A stretch of 64,000 nt of DNA from CAIWHR01 sp963709525 (GTDB lineage: Bacteria; Pseudomonadota; Gammaproteobacteria; Burkholderiales; Casimicrobiaceae): NCBI GenBank assembly GCA_963709525.1, contig CAVPXB010000024.1:20275-84274 (forward strand), given 5' to 3'. Positions 20,050-29,358 of the stretch are shown here, in pieces. The stretch's first letter is position 1, and every line of letters starts with the position of its first letter. The notes below the pieces were generated by a model that worked only from the letters and a program-made list of their open reading frames with translations, was not told the origin of the DNA and searched no databases. A program made the position numbers and the translations under genes.

Positions 20050-20328
20050 TTGGGCGGCTGCAAACGCGGGCCGAATCCGCCGCGATGGACCGATGCAGCA
20101 GTTGCGCGAGGTGGTCGGCGAAGATGGCAGCCCGACGCGCCTGATCCATGACCGGGATCGGATCTTCTCAAGGCAGCTGGACGATTCGGTCAAGGCGCTG
20201 GGGGTGAACGTGCTACGGTGACCCGTAGCGAGTCCGAAAGCCAAACCGATCTGCGAGCGCGTGATCGGAACTATCCGCCGCGAGTGTTTTGAATACTGCG
20301 GACCACATTGCCCCCTCTGCCCCGCGTT
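20050..20328 (+). pseudogene. integrase/transposase relic, C-terminal part of the DDE domain
   Basis: One frame reads MQQLREVVGEDGSPTRLIHD, RDRIFSRQLDDSVKALGVNV, then a TGA at 20219-20221, then SPKAKPICERVIGTIRREC. This is the second half of the rve integrase core: the second Asp is in HDRD and the Glu in CERVIGT-[IL]-RRE. The TGA sits where the family has Ser in K-S-P-P. A little upstream another frame gives NPPRWT, the family's NPTA-x-WT, so a frameshift occurs as well. The gene is dead. Confidence 0.7.
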
Positions 20329-20367
20329 CCGGGGTTGGGGCTCAGGGGCAGGAGGTCAAAGTTCGGC

Positions 20368-23085
20368 TTAGCACGCCACCTCGGCGTCCCGGCGCGCGTA
20401 CCAGTGCCAGGTCGTCAGCACGCAGCTGAGGTAGAACACGCTGAAGAAGAAGAGCGCTCCCTGCGGGCTGCCCGTCAGCTTGATCGAGGTGCCGTAGGCG
20501 ATCGGGATGAAGAAGCCGCCGAAGGCCGCGACCGCCGAGCTGAAGCCCAGCGTCGCCGCGCCTTCGGTGCTGCCGATGCGCCGGGCCTCGTCCAGCGCCG
20601 CCTGGTCGTTCTGATCGCCCACCGCCCGTTCGCGCAGCGTGCGGAAGATGATCGGGATCATGCGGAACGTGGAGCCGTTGCCGACGCCGGCCGCGATGAA
20701 CAGGGCGATGAATGCCAGCACGAAGCCGAGCAGGCTGCCGCCGCTGCCCGCCGTCGGCAGGAAGAACACCGCGGCCAGCGGTGCGACCGCCATGACCACG
20801 AAGATCCAGACGGTGATCATCGCGCCGCCCATGCGGTCGGAGAGCCAGCCGCCGAGGGGACGCACCAGTGCCGCCAGCAGCGGCCCGATGAACGCGAACT
20901 TGAACGCATCCACCGCCGGGAACTCGGTGTTGACCAGCATCGGGAAGCCGGCTGCCAGGCCGATGAACGAGCCGAAGGTGCCGGTGTAGAGCCAGCTCAT
21001 CCGCCACTGCTGCTTGTGCCGGAGGATCGCCACCTGCTCGGCGAACCCCGCACGCACCGTGGCGATGTTGTCCATGCCGAACCAGGCCGCGACGGTCGCC
21101 AGGACGATCAGCGGCACCCAGATGAAGCCGGCGTTCTGTACCCAGATCTGCATCGTCGCGCCCTGATCCACGCGGCTCTGCGCGCTTCCGCCCAGGATCA
21201 GCAGCGCGCCGCCGTACATCGCGATCGGCGCGATGAGCTGCGCCAGTCCGACGCCCAGGTTGCCCACGCCGGCGTTGGCGCCCAGCGCCGTGCCCTGCAG
21301 CCGCTTCGGGTAGAAGAAGCTGATGTTCGCCATGCTGGAGGAGAAGTTGCCCGCGCCCAGGCCGCAGAGGAGCGCGATCGCCGCGAACACCGCGTAGTCG
21401 GTCGTGGGGTCCTGCACTGCGAAGCCGATCCACAGCGTGGGCAGCAGCAGCATCGTCGTGCTCCACACCGTGAAGTTGCGCCCACCGAAGATCGGCACCA
21501 CGAACGAATACAGCGCGCGGAAGACAGCGCCGGAGAGCCCTGGCAGCGCCGCCAGCCAGAACAGCTGGTTGGTGCTGAACTTGAACCCGATGTGCGGCAG
21601 CTCGACCACGATCACGCTCCACACCACCCAGACCGCGAAAGCCAGCAGCAGCGCGGGCATCGACAGCCAGAGATTGCGGTTGGCGATGCTCCGGCCGGTC
21701 GTCGCCCAGAAGCCCTCGTCGTCCGGCCGCCAGTCGACCAGCACGTGGCGGCGCCTGCGCGTGTGCTCCATGAGGTCGGCGCCGGCGAGCGCGTCGCGCG
21801 CCGCGGTGTGCTCGGCCAGGATCACTTCGCGCTCGTTGCGCTCCGCGACCCACGTCCAGATCATGGTGACGATGATCACAAGGGTCATCAGCATGAAGCA
21901 GCTGCTGCGCACGCCGATCACGTCGGCGGCGATGCCGAACATGATCGGCATGCTGAACCCGCCCAGGCCGCCGATGACGCCGACGATGCCGCCGACCACG
22001 CCCATCTGGGTCGGGTAGTGGTCGGCCAGGCTGCGGTAGACGCTGGCTTTGCCGAAACCCTGCGCCAGGCCGACGATGAGGATCAGCACCGTGAACATCG
22101 TGAGGCCCACCCCGATGTCGACTGCGACGTCGCCCTTGATCGCGTGGACGATCATCGTCGTGGGCGGATAGCTCAGGATGAACATGCAGATCAGGCTGAC
22201 CCACAGCACCCACCAGGTGACCGTGTTGCCACCCCACTTGTCGGAAGCCCACCCGCCCAGCGCGCGGATCGCGCCGGAGGGCAGGTCGAACAGGATGGTG
22301 AGGAACGCGGCGGTGGCCAGCGGCAGCCCGTACTGGCCGACGTAATACTTGGGCAGCCACAGCGCCATCGCCACGAACGCGCCGAACATGAAGTAGTAGG
22401 CCAGCCCGAAGCGCCAGACGCGCAGATCGAGCAGGGGCTTCAGCTGCTCGCCCAGCGGGACGCGCTTCCGGGCGGCCGCGCCCTTCCGATGCAGCGGGTC
22501 TTCGGTCGTCAGGAACCAGAACAGCAGCGCCATCACCAGCATGGCGACGGCGTAGACCTTGGGCACCATCCGCCACGACGCCGTCGCGGAGGCCGCGATG
22601 ATCAGCGGGGCGATGAACTTGGTGAGCGAGGAGCCCGCGTTGCCGGCGCCGAAGATGCCCATCGCCGTGCCCTGCCGCTCCTTGCTGAACCAGGCCGAGG
22701 TGTAGGCGATGCCGACCGCGAACGAGCCGCCGGCGACCCCGATGAACAGCCCCAGCACCAGGTACTGCCAGTATTCGGTCGCGTAGGACAGCATCCACGT
22801 GGGTATCACCACGGCGAGCATCTGCAGGAAGTACACGATCCGCCCGCCGTAGCGGTCGGTCAGGATGCCCAGCGGCAGCCGTATCAGCGAGCCCGTCAGG
22901 ATGGGGGTTGCCACCAGCAGGCCGAACTCGGTCTCGTTGAGATTGAGCTCCGCCTTGATCTTGATCCCGATGACGGAGAACATCACCCAGACGGCGAAGT
23001 TCACCGCGAAGGCGAGCGTGCTCATCGACAGCGCCGAGATCTGTTCCCGGCTGAGTCCCGGCTTGCCTGCGGTGGATGTCGTCAC
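20368..23085 (-). CDS. narK: fused nitrate/nitrite transporter (NarK1-NarK2 type)
   Basis: About 905 residues, two complete MFS transporters joined head to tail. Half 1 (to about residue 430) has the nitrate signature GAGNAGSSLTKFIAP; half 2 has NAGVGNLGVGLAQLIAPIAM. Fused NarK1-NarK2 proteins of denitrifiers combine nitrate uptake with nitrate/nitrite exchange across the inner membrane. I chose the GTG start at 23085 because GGAGAG lies 8 bases before it; an ATG 16 codons further out lacks such a site. An FNR/DNR-like box lies 75-88 bp upstream. No nar structural genes are in the window. Confidence 0.93.
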   Translation of the reverse strand: MTTSTAGKPGLSREQISALSMSTLAFAVNFAVWVMFSVIGIKIKAELNLNETEFGLLVATPILTGSLIRLPLGILTDRYGGRIVYFLQMLAVVIPTWMLSYATEYWQYLVLGLFIGVAGGSFAVGIAYTSAWFSKERQGTAMGIFGAGNAGSSLTKFIAPLIIAASATASWRMVPKVYAVAMLVMALLFWFLTTEDPLHRKGAAARKRVPLGEQLKPLLDLRVWRFGLAYYFMFGAFVAMALWLPKYYVGQYGLPLATAAFLTILFDLPSGAIRALGGWASDKWGGNTVTWWVLWVSLICMFILSYPPTTMIVHAIKGDVAVDIGVGLTMFTVLILIVGLAQGFGKASVYRSLADHYPTQMGVVGGIVGVIGGLGGFSMPIMFGIAADVIGVRSSCFMLMTLVIIVTMIWTWVAERNEREVILAEHTAARDALAGADLMEHTRRRRHVLVDWRPDDEGFWATTGRSIANRNLWLSMPALLLAFAVWVVWSVIVVELPHIGFKFSTNQLFWLAALPGLSGAVFRALYSFVVPIFGGRNFTVWSTTMLLLPTLWIGFAVQDPTTDYAVFAAIALLCGLGAGNFSSSMANISFFYPKRLQGTALGANAGVGNLGVGLAQLIAPIAMYGGALLILGGSAQSRVDQGATMQIWVQNAGFIWVPLIVLATVAAWFGMDNIATVRAGFAEQVAILRHKQQWRMSWLYTGTFGSFIGLAAGFPMLVNTEFPAVDAFKFAFIGPLLAALVRPLGGWLSDRMGGAMITVWIFVVMAVAPLAAVFFLPTAGSGGSLLGFVLAFIALFIAAGVGNGSTFRMIPIIFRTLRERAVGDQNDQAALDEARRIGSTEGAATLGFSSAVAAFGGFFIPIAYGTSIKLTGSPQGALFFFSVFYLSCVLTTWHWYARRDAEVAC

Positions 23086-23488
23086 GTCGTTTCTCTCCAG
23101 GTCATGCGCGCTGCGCGCGAGGGTTCGCGTCATTCAATGCCCGCTGCCGCGGATTCGCCTTGACCGGCGTCAAGGAAGGACAGTAATTTCAAGCCTGCCA
23201 ACTGAGAGCGGAGCAGGTTGTCGCGGGTTGACGCGGCCGGGCCGACGCAGGGATGGGGTGGCCGGGCGTCGCGGAGGGCGGCCGATGGCACGGCGCATCG
23301 TACGAGCCAGATGCGGGAGTAACATTGCATCGAGCAGCATCGCGTTACCCACCGCCGGCCGGTTTCCGGTTCGTTGCAAGCGACCGAAGCGGCCGTCCGT
23401 GGATAACGCTCCTCGCCCCCTGGCGTCCACCAACAGGGGACCAGTGGAAGTCGACTGTCGGGGTCTTGTTGAGGAGCGTGCGTCTCGC
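23086..23488. other. divergent intergenic region between narK and the HDOD gene
   Basis: About 400 bp. It holds the narK promoter region with the FNR-like box. Apart from that I see no gene; frames reading into the HDOD gene lack a start signal. Confidence 0.5.
23125..23173 (-). promoter_or_regulatory. predicted FNR/DNR-dependent narK promoter
   Basis: The box TTGAC-N4-GTCAA is at 23160-23173. On the minus strand TTGAAT (23137 to 23132) is a fair -10, giving a start near 23125. The box centre is then 41.5 bp upstream of the start, the canonical class II FNR distance. The leader to the GTG start would be about 40 nt. Confidence 0.65.
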
Positions 23489-24304
23489 ATGGTCAGCGAT
23501 CCGGTACTGGAAGCGGTCCTGCGCAGCGGCGTGAACTTGCCCGCTCCCAGCCAATCGCTGATGCGGCTCCAGGCCACCGCCGGCGACGAGCGCGCCGGGC
23601 CGCGGGAACTCGCCGCCATCGCCGTCAAGGACCCGGTGCTTGTCGGGGCGCTGACGCGGATCGCCAATTCTGCGGTGTTCTACCAGCAGGGGCCAGCGCG
23701 CTCGCTGATCGACGTGATCGCCAAGCTCGGCGGCACCAAGACGCTCGCCATTGCCGTCAGCGCGTCTCTGCGCAGCCGCGTCGCAGGGGTCGACCCGCGC
23801 ATCGTCGACGCCATCTGGGAACGCAGCGTGCACATCGCGGCGCACGCGCTGCACGCGGCGCGGCGCAGCCCGCAGCCGGGACTCGCCGACCTCGCCTATT
23901 TCGCATCGCTGGTGCACGACGCCGGCATCTGCGTCATGCTGCGCCGCTACCCCGACCAGGCGCGACAACTGCAGAACCCCGCAGCCGGCATCGACGCAGC
24001 GGCGCTCGCTTTCGACGCGGCCACCGGCGCCGAACATGCGGCGGTCGGCTGCATCGTCGCCAGAAACTGGAAACTGCCCGCCGTCGTTGCCGAGGCGATC
24101 CGGCTGCACCATTTGCCGGAGTCAGCCGCCGCCGCCGATGCTGAACCCCGGGCGCTCGCCGCGATGATCGCCGTCGGGCGGCGTGTCGTCGATGGGCCGA
24201 ACGCGGAGTGGCTGCTGTGGGAGCCGCTGGTCTCGCTGCACCTCGGCCTCGACGGGCCGATGATCGAGGCGATGGAGGCGCCGGGTACGCGGGCGCCGCG
24301 CTGA
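23489..24304 (+). CDS. HDOD-domain protein
   Basis: 271 residues. The ATG at 23489 has GAGGAG 13 bases upstream. The HDOD pattern is visible: LPAPSQSLMRLQA, ELAAIAVKDPVLVGALTRIANSAVF, IAKLGGTKTLAIAVSAS, and the His-rich part SVHIAAHALHAAR, FASLVHDAGICVMLRRYP, AEAIRLHHLPE. HDOD proteins resemble HD phosphohydrolases but mostly lack metal ligands and act in signalling such as c-di-GMP output, stress or motility control. VHDAG keeps an HD pair, so residual hydrolase activity cannot be excluded. No effector domain is attached. Confidence 0.78.
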   Translation: MVSDPVLEAVLRSGVNLPAPSQSLMRLQATAGDERAGPRELAAIAVKDPVLVGALTRIANSAVFYQQGPARSLIDVIAKLGGTKTLAIAVSASLRSRVAGVDPRIVDAIWERSVHIAAHALHAARRSPQPGLADLAYFASLVHDAGICVMLRRYPDQARQLQNPAAGIDAAALAFDAATGAEHAAVGCIVARNWKLPAVVAEAIRLHHLPESAAAADAEPRALAAMIAVGRRVVDGPNAEWLLWEPLVSLHLGLDGPMIEAMEAPGTRAPR

Positions 24305-24411
24305 CCGTCCTGGGCTCCGCATGCACTCGATCAGGCCGACGCGTGGGCGAGCGAGTATTCGTGACGCAGGGCGCCCAGTGCCGGTCGCCACCGTCATGCT
24401 GACGGAAAAGA

Positions 24412-26895
24412 TCACAAGCGCCAGCGCCACGCCACCGCTGCCACAGCGTAAAGCAGGACCGCGAGCACGATCACCGCGCTGAACCCGAGGTGGATGGCGA
24501 GCACCGTGGCGACCACCGCCGCGATCACGGACGCGCAGGCGTTGATGCCCCACGCCCAGGGAACAAGCGCGTCGTCACGGGTGGCGAGGCGGGCGAGCCC
24601 CAACGGAAACGGCATGCCCATCGCGAACGCGAGGGGTGCGATCAGCGCAACGGAGATCGCGATCCGCGCGAGATCCGGCAGCGGCATCAGCAGCCGAAAT
24701 ATCGCCGGCAGCGCGAGCAGATAGATGAGCGCAATCCCGGCGATGGCGGCGGCCAGCCACGCCAGCGGATGGCGCGCCCGGCGATTTCCCTCCGCGGCAA
24801 TGCGCGGTGAATAACGGCTTCCCAGCCCCGCGAACGCCAGGAACGCGCAGAGGACGACCGCCACCGCGTAGAGCGGATGCGCGAGGAACAGGATGAACTT
24901 CTGGATGAATGCGATTTCGACGAACATGAACGCGAAGCCGAGCGCCGCGAAGTAAAGCGCGATGCGCGCGCGCGGCGGCCCGCCCGGCCGGTCGTCGGCA
25001 ACCCCGCGCCCGCCGATCCACAGCGGCAGCACGATCAGCAACAGGCCCGCGCCGAGTGCCTGCAGCAGCGTGGCGATCAGCACCGGATAGCCCCATTCGA
25101 GCAGCGGCAGCCCGCCCTGTTCCTTCAGCGCAAAGAACTCCGGCAGCGTGCGCCAGCGGAAGAAGTGGAAGAAGTGGGGCCGGTCATCGGTCGCGGGCGC
25201 GATCGCGAACTTGTAGCGCTCGACGAACGCGTCCCGCTCCGGCCCGAGCAGCGCGACCGCACCGTCGTGGAACCAGGAGGTGTCGAGCACGTTGTAGCGG
25301 TTGGCCTGCCCGGGCTGGATTCCCGGGTAGAAGTCGGCATCGAACGAACGCGTCCGAGAGAACGTTTCGAGCGTTGCGATTTCGGCCGGCGTGAACGCGC
25401 CGTTCTTGACCATCAGCGTCGCGGTCTTCCAGCTCCGGATCAGCGCCAGCTGGCGGCCGGGTTCGGCGACACCGCGCCGCTCGAGCGCCGCCGTCGCGGT
25501 GGCGAAGAGCTTCAGGACATCGCGCGGCGGCAGGTTGATCCAGCGTGTGATCGCCAGCACGCCGTCCGGCTCGAGGCGATCGAGGTAGGCGTCCAGTGCC
25601 TCGACCGTGTAGAGATAGCTCTCCGACAGCGCATAGAGTCCCGCCGCCGACGCGCCGAACGCATCGAGCAGTGCGACCTCGATCAGGTCGAACCGCCCGC
25701 GATGCCGCACGACAAAGCCGCGCGCCTCGGCGATGTGGACGCGCGCGCCTGTCGCGCTATAGGGCCGGCCGGAGAAATCCGCGAACTCGCGCTCCACGAG
25801 ATCGATCATCTGCGGGTTCAGTTCGACCGCATCGACGCTGCGCGCGCCGAGCACGATCGCCTGCAGCACGTCGGCGCCGGTGCCCGCGCCCAGCACGAGC
25901 ACGCGCGGATGGGCAAGCAGGTGATAGGGCAGCGCCGAGGTCAGGTAATCGAGGTATCCGAGCGGCTCCTGCCTCCCGTCGTAGCGAAGGAGCGCGCTCG
26001 GCCCGTCGCCGTCGACGAACACACCGAGCTGCGCGGGCGGCTCGGCCGGCGCGTTGAGGCTCAATCCGGGGGCGTGGCGGAACGGAACCTGCGGGCTTTC
26101 GACGACGGTGATCACGCCGAGCGGGCTCGACCGCTCGGCGACGACACGCGTACCGGCGATCTGCAGCGTCTGGCTCAGTTCCTTGTATTCGGAAGCGATG
26201 AGGCGCGTCCAGTCCGACGGAAGCGCGAACGGGAGCGCGACCGCGGCGCCGAACAGGCCCACGCCAATCGCGCGCGGCTTGACGCCGCAGCTCAGGGCGC
26301 CCACACCGGCCGCGGCGAGGCCGAGCGCACCGGTGAGCTTCAGCGCGTCGGTCGGCGCAAAAGCGTACAGCGCGGCCAGGATCGCGAGGCTGCCCGCACC
26401 GGCACCGAGGGTGTCGAAGCTGTAGATCCGGTGCGACTGCTCGCCGAACCGGGTGAAAGTGATGCAAAGCGCGATGGCTGCGCAGAAGAACGGAACGAAG
26501 AGCAGCGCGTAGACGACCAGCAGTCGCAACGGCTGCCGGGGATCCCACAGCATTTCGAGCGGGTTGAACGCGACCTGCTGCGCCAGCGCGAAGCCCGTCA
26601 CGGCGAACACGCCGAAGGCGGCCGTCGCAGCGACGAAGACGGGTGCGTAGCGTGCGAGCAGCGCCTGCCGCGCGAGTGCGACGAGCGTTCCCGCCGCGCC
26701 GTAGGCCAGCAACGCCACACTGATCATCATGTAGGCGAAGTGATGCCACTGGATGATCGAGAAGAGGCGCATCAGCAGGATCTCGTAGCCGAGCGCGGCC
26801 GCGGACAGCAGCGCGATGGCGACGAGCGGTGGTCCGGGGCCGCGCTCGGATGTGCGCTCGCCTGCGGTTGCGGCGGCGGGTACGGCGGACGCCAT
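24412..26895 (-). CDS. multi-pass membrane protein with spermidine-synthase-like methyltransferase domain
   Basis: 827 residues in three parts: an N-terminal block of about six helices (LSAAALGYEILLMRLFSIIQ onward), a soluble Rossmann domain (VLVLGAGTGADVLQAIVLGA, VDAVELNPQM, VALLDAFG) and a C-terminal block of about six helices (FAFMFVEIAFIQKFILFLAH onward). The central fold is like spermidine synthase or an SAM methyltransferase; the expected aminopropyl-acceptor aspartates are not obvious. Such fused membrane proteins are widespread and poorly characterised. The isoaspartyl methyltransferase gene ends 18 bp upstream on the same strand, so the two are probably cotranscribed. Confidence 0.75.
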   Translation of the reverse strand: MASAVPAAATAGERTSERGPGPPLVAIALLSAAALGYEILLMRLFSIIQWHHFAYMMISVALLAYGAAGTLVALARQALLARYAPVFVAATAAFGVFAVTGFALAQQVAFNPLEMLWDPRQPLRLLVVYALLFVPFFCAAIALCITFTRFGEQSHRIYSFDTLGAGAGSLAILAALYAFAPTDALKLTGALGLAAAGVGALSCGVKPRAIGVGLFGAAVALPFALPSDWTRLIASEYKELSQTLQIAGTRVVAERSSPLGVITVVESPQVPFRHAPGLSLNAPAEPPAQLGVFVDGDGPSALLRYDGRQEPLGYLDYLTSALPYHLLAHPRVLVLGAGTGADVLQAIVLGARSVDAVELNPQMIDLVEREFADFSGRPYSATGARVHIAEARGFVVRHRGRFDLIEVALLDAFGASAAGLYALSESYLYTVEALDAYLDRLEPDGVLAITRWINLPPRDVLKLFATATAALERRGVAEPGRQLALIRSWKTATLMVKNGAFTPAEIATLETFSRTRSFDADFYPGIQPGQANRYNVLDTSWFHDGAVALLGPERDAFVERYKFAIAPATDDRPHFFHFFRWRTLPEFFALKEQGGLPLLEWGYPVLIATLLQALGAGLLLIVLPLWIGGRGVADDRPGGPPRARIALYFAALGFAFMFVEIAFIQKFILFLAHPLYAVAVVLCAFLAFAGLGSRYSPRIAAEGNRRARHPLAWLAAAIAGIALIYLLALPAIFRLLMPLPDLARIAISVALIAPLAFAMGMPFPLGLARLATRDDALVPWAWGINACASVIAAVVATVLAIHLGFSAVIVLAVLLYAVAAVAWRWRL

Positions 26896-26913
26896 CGCTG
26901 CGCTCCGGGGTGG

Positions 26914-27659
26914 TCAGTGCTTTCCGGTCAGCGGCACGAAGGCGACCGGCAGCATCTGCCGGGTCCGGACTGTCCCGTCGTCGCGCTTTTCCACGAGCAT
27001 CAGCTGCTGGGCGAGAAACGGCGGGCCGACGGGGATCACCATTCGGCCGCCTGCCTTCAGTTGCCGCACCAGCGGCGGCGGGACGTGGCTTGCCGCGGCG
27101 GTGACCATGATCGCATCGAAGGGGCCGCATTCCTCCCATCCGTGATAGCCGTCACCGACCCGGGTGCGCACGTTGGCGTAGCCCAGCGCGCGCAGGCGCT
27201 CGGCCGCCTCGCGGGCGAGCGGCTCGACGATCTCGATGCGTGCACACCGTCGTGCGCGAGTTCCGCGAGGATCGCTGCCTGATAGCCGGAGCCGGTGCCG
27301 ATCTCGAGCACGACATGGTGCGGCTCGAGGTTCATGAGGTCGGTCATCAGCGCGACGATGTACGGCTGCGAGATCGTCTGACCGTACCCGATCGGCAGCG
27401 GGCGGTTGCGGTAGGCGGAGCGCAGCTCTCCGGCCGGCACGAAGCGATGACGGGGAACGGCGCCGAGCACCGCCATCACCCGCGGATCGAACGCCGGGCG
27501 GCCTGTTTCGGCGGACGTCGTGCGCGCGAGCGCCGCGATGTCCTCCATCAGTTCCTTGCGCTGGGCCGCGTACTCCTCCGCCGCGAACGCCGCCGGCACG
27601 GCGAATGCCAGGAGCGCCGGGACGAACAGGAGACGAACGAGGTTGCGCAACGGACGCAT
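26914..27659 (-). CDS. pcm: protein-L-isoaspartate O-methyltransferase, exported form (one frameshift)
   Basis: About 248 residues after joining frames. It methylates isoaspartyl residues in aged proteins. The PCMT signature is IGYGQTISQPYIVALMTDLM, followed by SAM motif I, VLEIGTGSGYQAAILAELA, then GDGYHGWEECGPFDAIMVTA and PPPLVRQLKAGGRMVIPVG. The frame breaks near 27240 at the post-motif-I position. Unusually for Pcm, the N-terminus is a signal peptide (LVRLLFVPALLAFAVPAAFA-AEEY), so this one should act in the periplasm. It precedes the membrane spermidine-synthase-like gene. Confidence 0.82.
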
Positions 27660-27969
27660 CGGCCCTATCCCGCGGCCGCTGCGAACGCGGGCCGCATCGA
27701 ACTGATGATAGGCCTGGTCGCGGTGTGGGGCAATGCAACGGGCGGTCGGAATCGGGGGCGCTTCGCGCTGTGGGTGGCGAATTCGTAGTCAGGCTGAGAT
27801 CGGTGTCTGGAACAGCCCGCGGCAGTGCTGCCGCCAAGCGTAGCCCTTGAGCGCAGCAGCAGCGGGGGAGGGCGCTCCGGCGCGTTGTGCGGGCGTGGTG
27901 CCAGCGAGCGAGCGGTGCACGCGATGCGCGTTGCAATCCGGCCCAGCGATCGCCGCGACGTCTTCCACG
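27660..27969. other. intergenic region carrying dispersed repeat B
   Basis: About 310 bp between hutF and pcm, both minus strand. Most of the middle is the repeat listed at 27768-27900. No gene is seen. Confidence 0.5.
27768..27900. repeat. dispersed repeat B, copy 2 (two modules)
   Basis: Module 1, from CTGTGGGTGGCGAATT (27768) to GGCAGTGCTGC, matches 54848-54911. Module 2 (about 27854-27900, GCAGCAGCGGGGGAGGGCGC onwards) matches 51589-51632 (GCAGGAGCGGGGGAGGGTGC). The two modules are therefore shared in different combinations between loci. Confidence 0.6.
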
Positions 27970-29358
27970 CTATTGCACAGCTTGCCCCCACAGCGTTTCC
28001 ATCACATCGCGAAAACGATCGGAAATCTCCTGCTGCCGGGCATGCCGGCCATCCTTCAGGACGGCTTGTCCGGCAACCAGCACTTCGCGCAACGCCGGGT
28101 CGCCGCCGGCAAAGACCAGAGCATCAAGGCGATGCGATGCGGGCACGCCCAGCAGCGCCGGGCTGCCTGCGTCGAGCACCAGCGCATCCGCCCGTGCGCC
28201 ACTGACGATGCCCCAGCTCGTCAGGCCCGCGCTGCCGGCACCCGCGTTCAGTGCGGTGTCGAACAGGCGTGCGGCAGTGGCACTGTGCCCTTGAGCCGGC
28301 GCGGCGGCCACGTTGCGCCGGCGGCGGGCGAGACGCTGGCCGTATTCCAGCCAGCGCAATTCTTCGGGCCAGTTGCGGCAGACCTGGCTGTCGGAGCCTA
28401 TGGCCATGGGCACCCTCGCACTCAGCCAGGCATTCAGATCGGTCAGGCCGTCGCCCAGGTTCGCTTCGGTGCTGGGGCTGATCACGATGGATGCGCTGCT
28501 CTCGGCGACCGCTTCGATTTCGGCGGCGGTCGCATGCGTGGCATGCACCAGTTGCCAGCGCGCGTCGGGGCGCAACTCGCGGCACATCCATTCGATGGGC
28601 CGTGCGCCCGTGGCGGCGACGCAGTCATCGACCTCGCGCTTTTGCTCGGCGACGTGGATGTGGATGGGCAGGTCTTGCCCCGCCACCCGCGCGAGCAGGT
28701 CGGCCATCGACGCCGCGCCGGCGGCGCGCAGCGAATGGATGGCGATGCCGGCATTGAGCAGCGGGCGCTCTGAGGCCTGCACCGTCTGGAAGAGTCGATG
28801 CACGAGCGCCGGTGTGCTGGCGAAGCGCCGCTGATCGGCGTGCAGGGCCGGCTGCGCGAAGCCGGCGCGCTCGTAGAGCACCGGCAGCAGCGTGAGGCCG
28901 ATGCCGGCCTCGCCGGCGGCGTCGGCCAGTGCCCAGCACATCGTGGCCGGGTCGGCATAGGCCTCGCCGGCTCTGTCGTGGTGCAGGTAATGGAACTCGC
29001 AGACCTGCGTATAGCCGCCGCGCAGCAGCTCCACATACAGTTGCGCGGCCACCGCCCGCATCTGCTCGGGTGTGATGCGCAGCGCCACGCGGTACATGCG
29101 CTCGCGCCAGGACCAGAAGTCGTCGGCCTCGGTTTCGCGGCGCTCGGAGAGGCCGGCAAAGGCGCGCTGGAAGGCATGGCTGTGCGCATCGACCAGGCTC
29201 GGCAGGACCGGACCGGCCAGGCGCCGCGCGGCGGGCGGCGTGGCGACGCCAGCGGTGACGGTGCCCCAGCAGCCTTGGCGGTCCACTTCAAGCAGCACGG
29301 ATTCCTGCCAGCGGCCGGCGATCCAGGCGCGCTCTGCCCACAACAGGTGTTCAGACAT
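27970..29358 (-). CDS. hutF: formimidoylglutamate deiminase
   Basis: 462 residues of the amidohydrolase superfamily. It converts N-formimino-L-glutamate to N-formyl-L-glutamate and ammonia in the five-step histidine pathway. Metal ligands are in LVDAHSHAFQRAFAG (H-x-H), IHIHVAEQ, LVHATHA and the Asp in AIGSDSQVCRNW; SIVISPSTEANLGDG is typical of HutF. It is the last gene of the minus-strand hut operon. Its product is the substrate of HutG, which here survives only as a stump just upstream. Confidence 0.92.
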   Translation of the reverse strand: MSEHLLWAERAWIAGRWQESVLLEVDRQGCWGTVTAGVATPPAARRLAGPVLPSLVDAHSHAFQRAFAGLSERRETEADDFWSWRERMYRVALRITPEQMRAVAAQLYVELLRGGYTQVCEFHYLHHDRAGEAYADPATMCWALADAAGEAGIGLTLLPVLYERAGFAQPALHADQRRFASTPALVHRLFQTVQASERPLLNAGIAIHSLRAAGAASMADLLARVAGQDLPIHIHVAEQKREVDDCVAATGARPIEWMCRELRPDARWQLVHATHATAAEIEAVAESSASIVISPSTEANLGDGLTDLNAWLSARVPMAIGSDSQVCRNWPEELRWLEYGQRLARRRRNVAAAPAQGHSATAARLFDTALNAGAGSAGLTSWGIVSGARADALVLDAGSPALLGVPASHRLDALVFAGGDPALREVLVAGQAVLKDGRHARQQEISDRFRDVMETLWGQAVQ

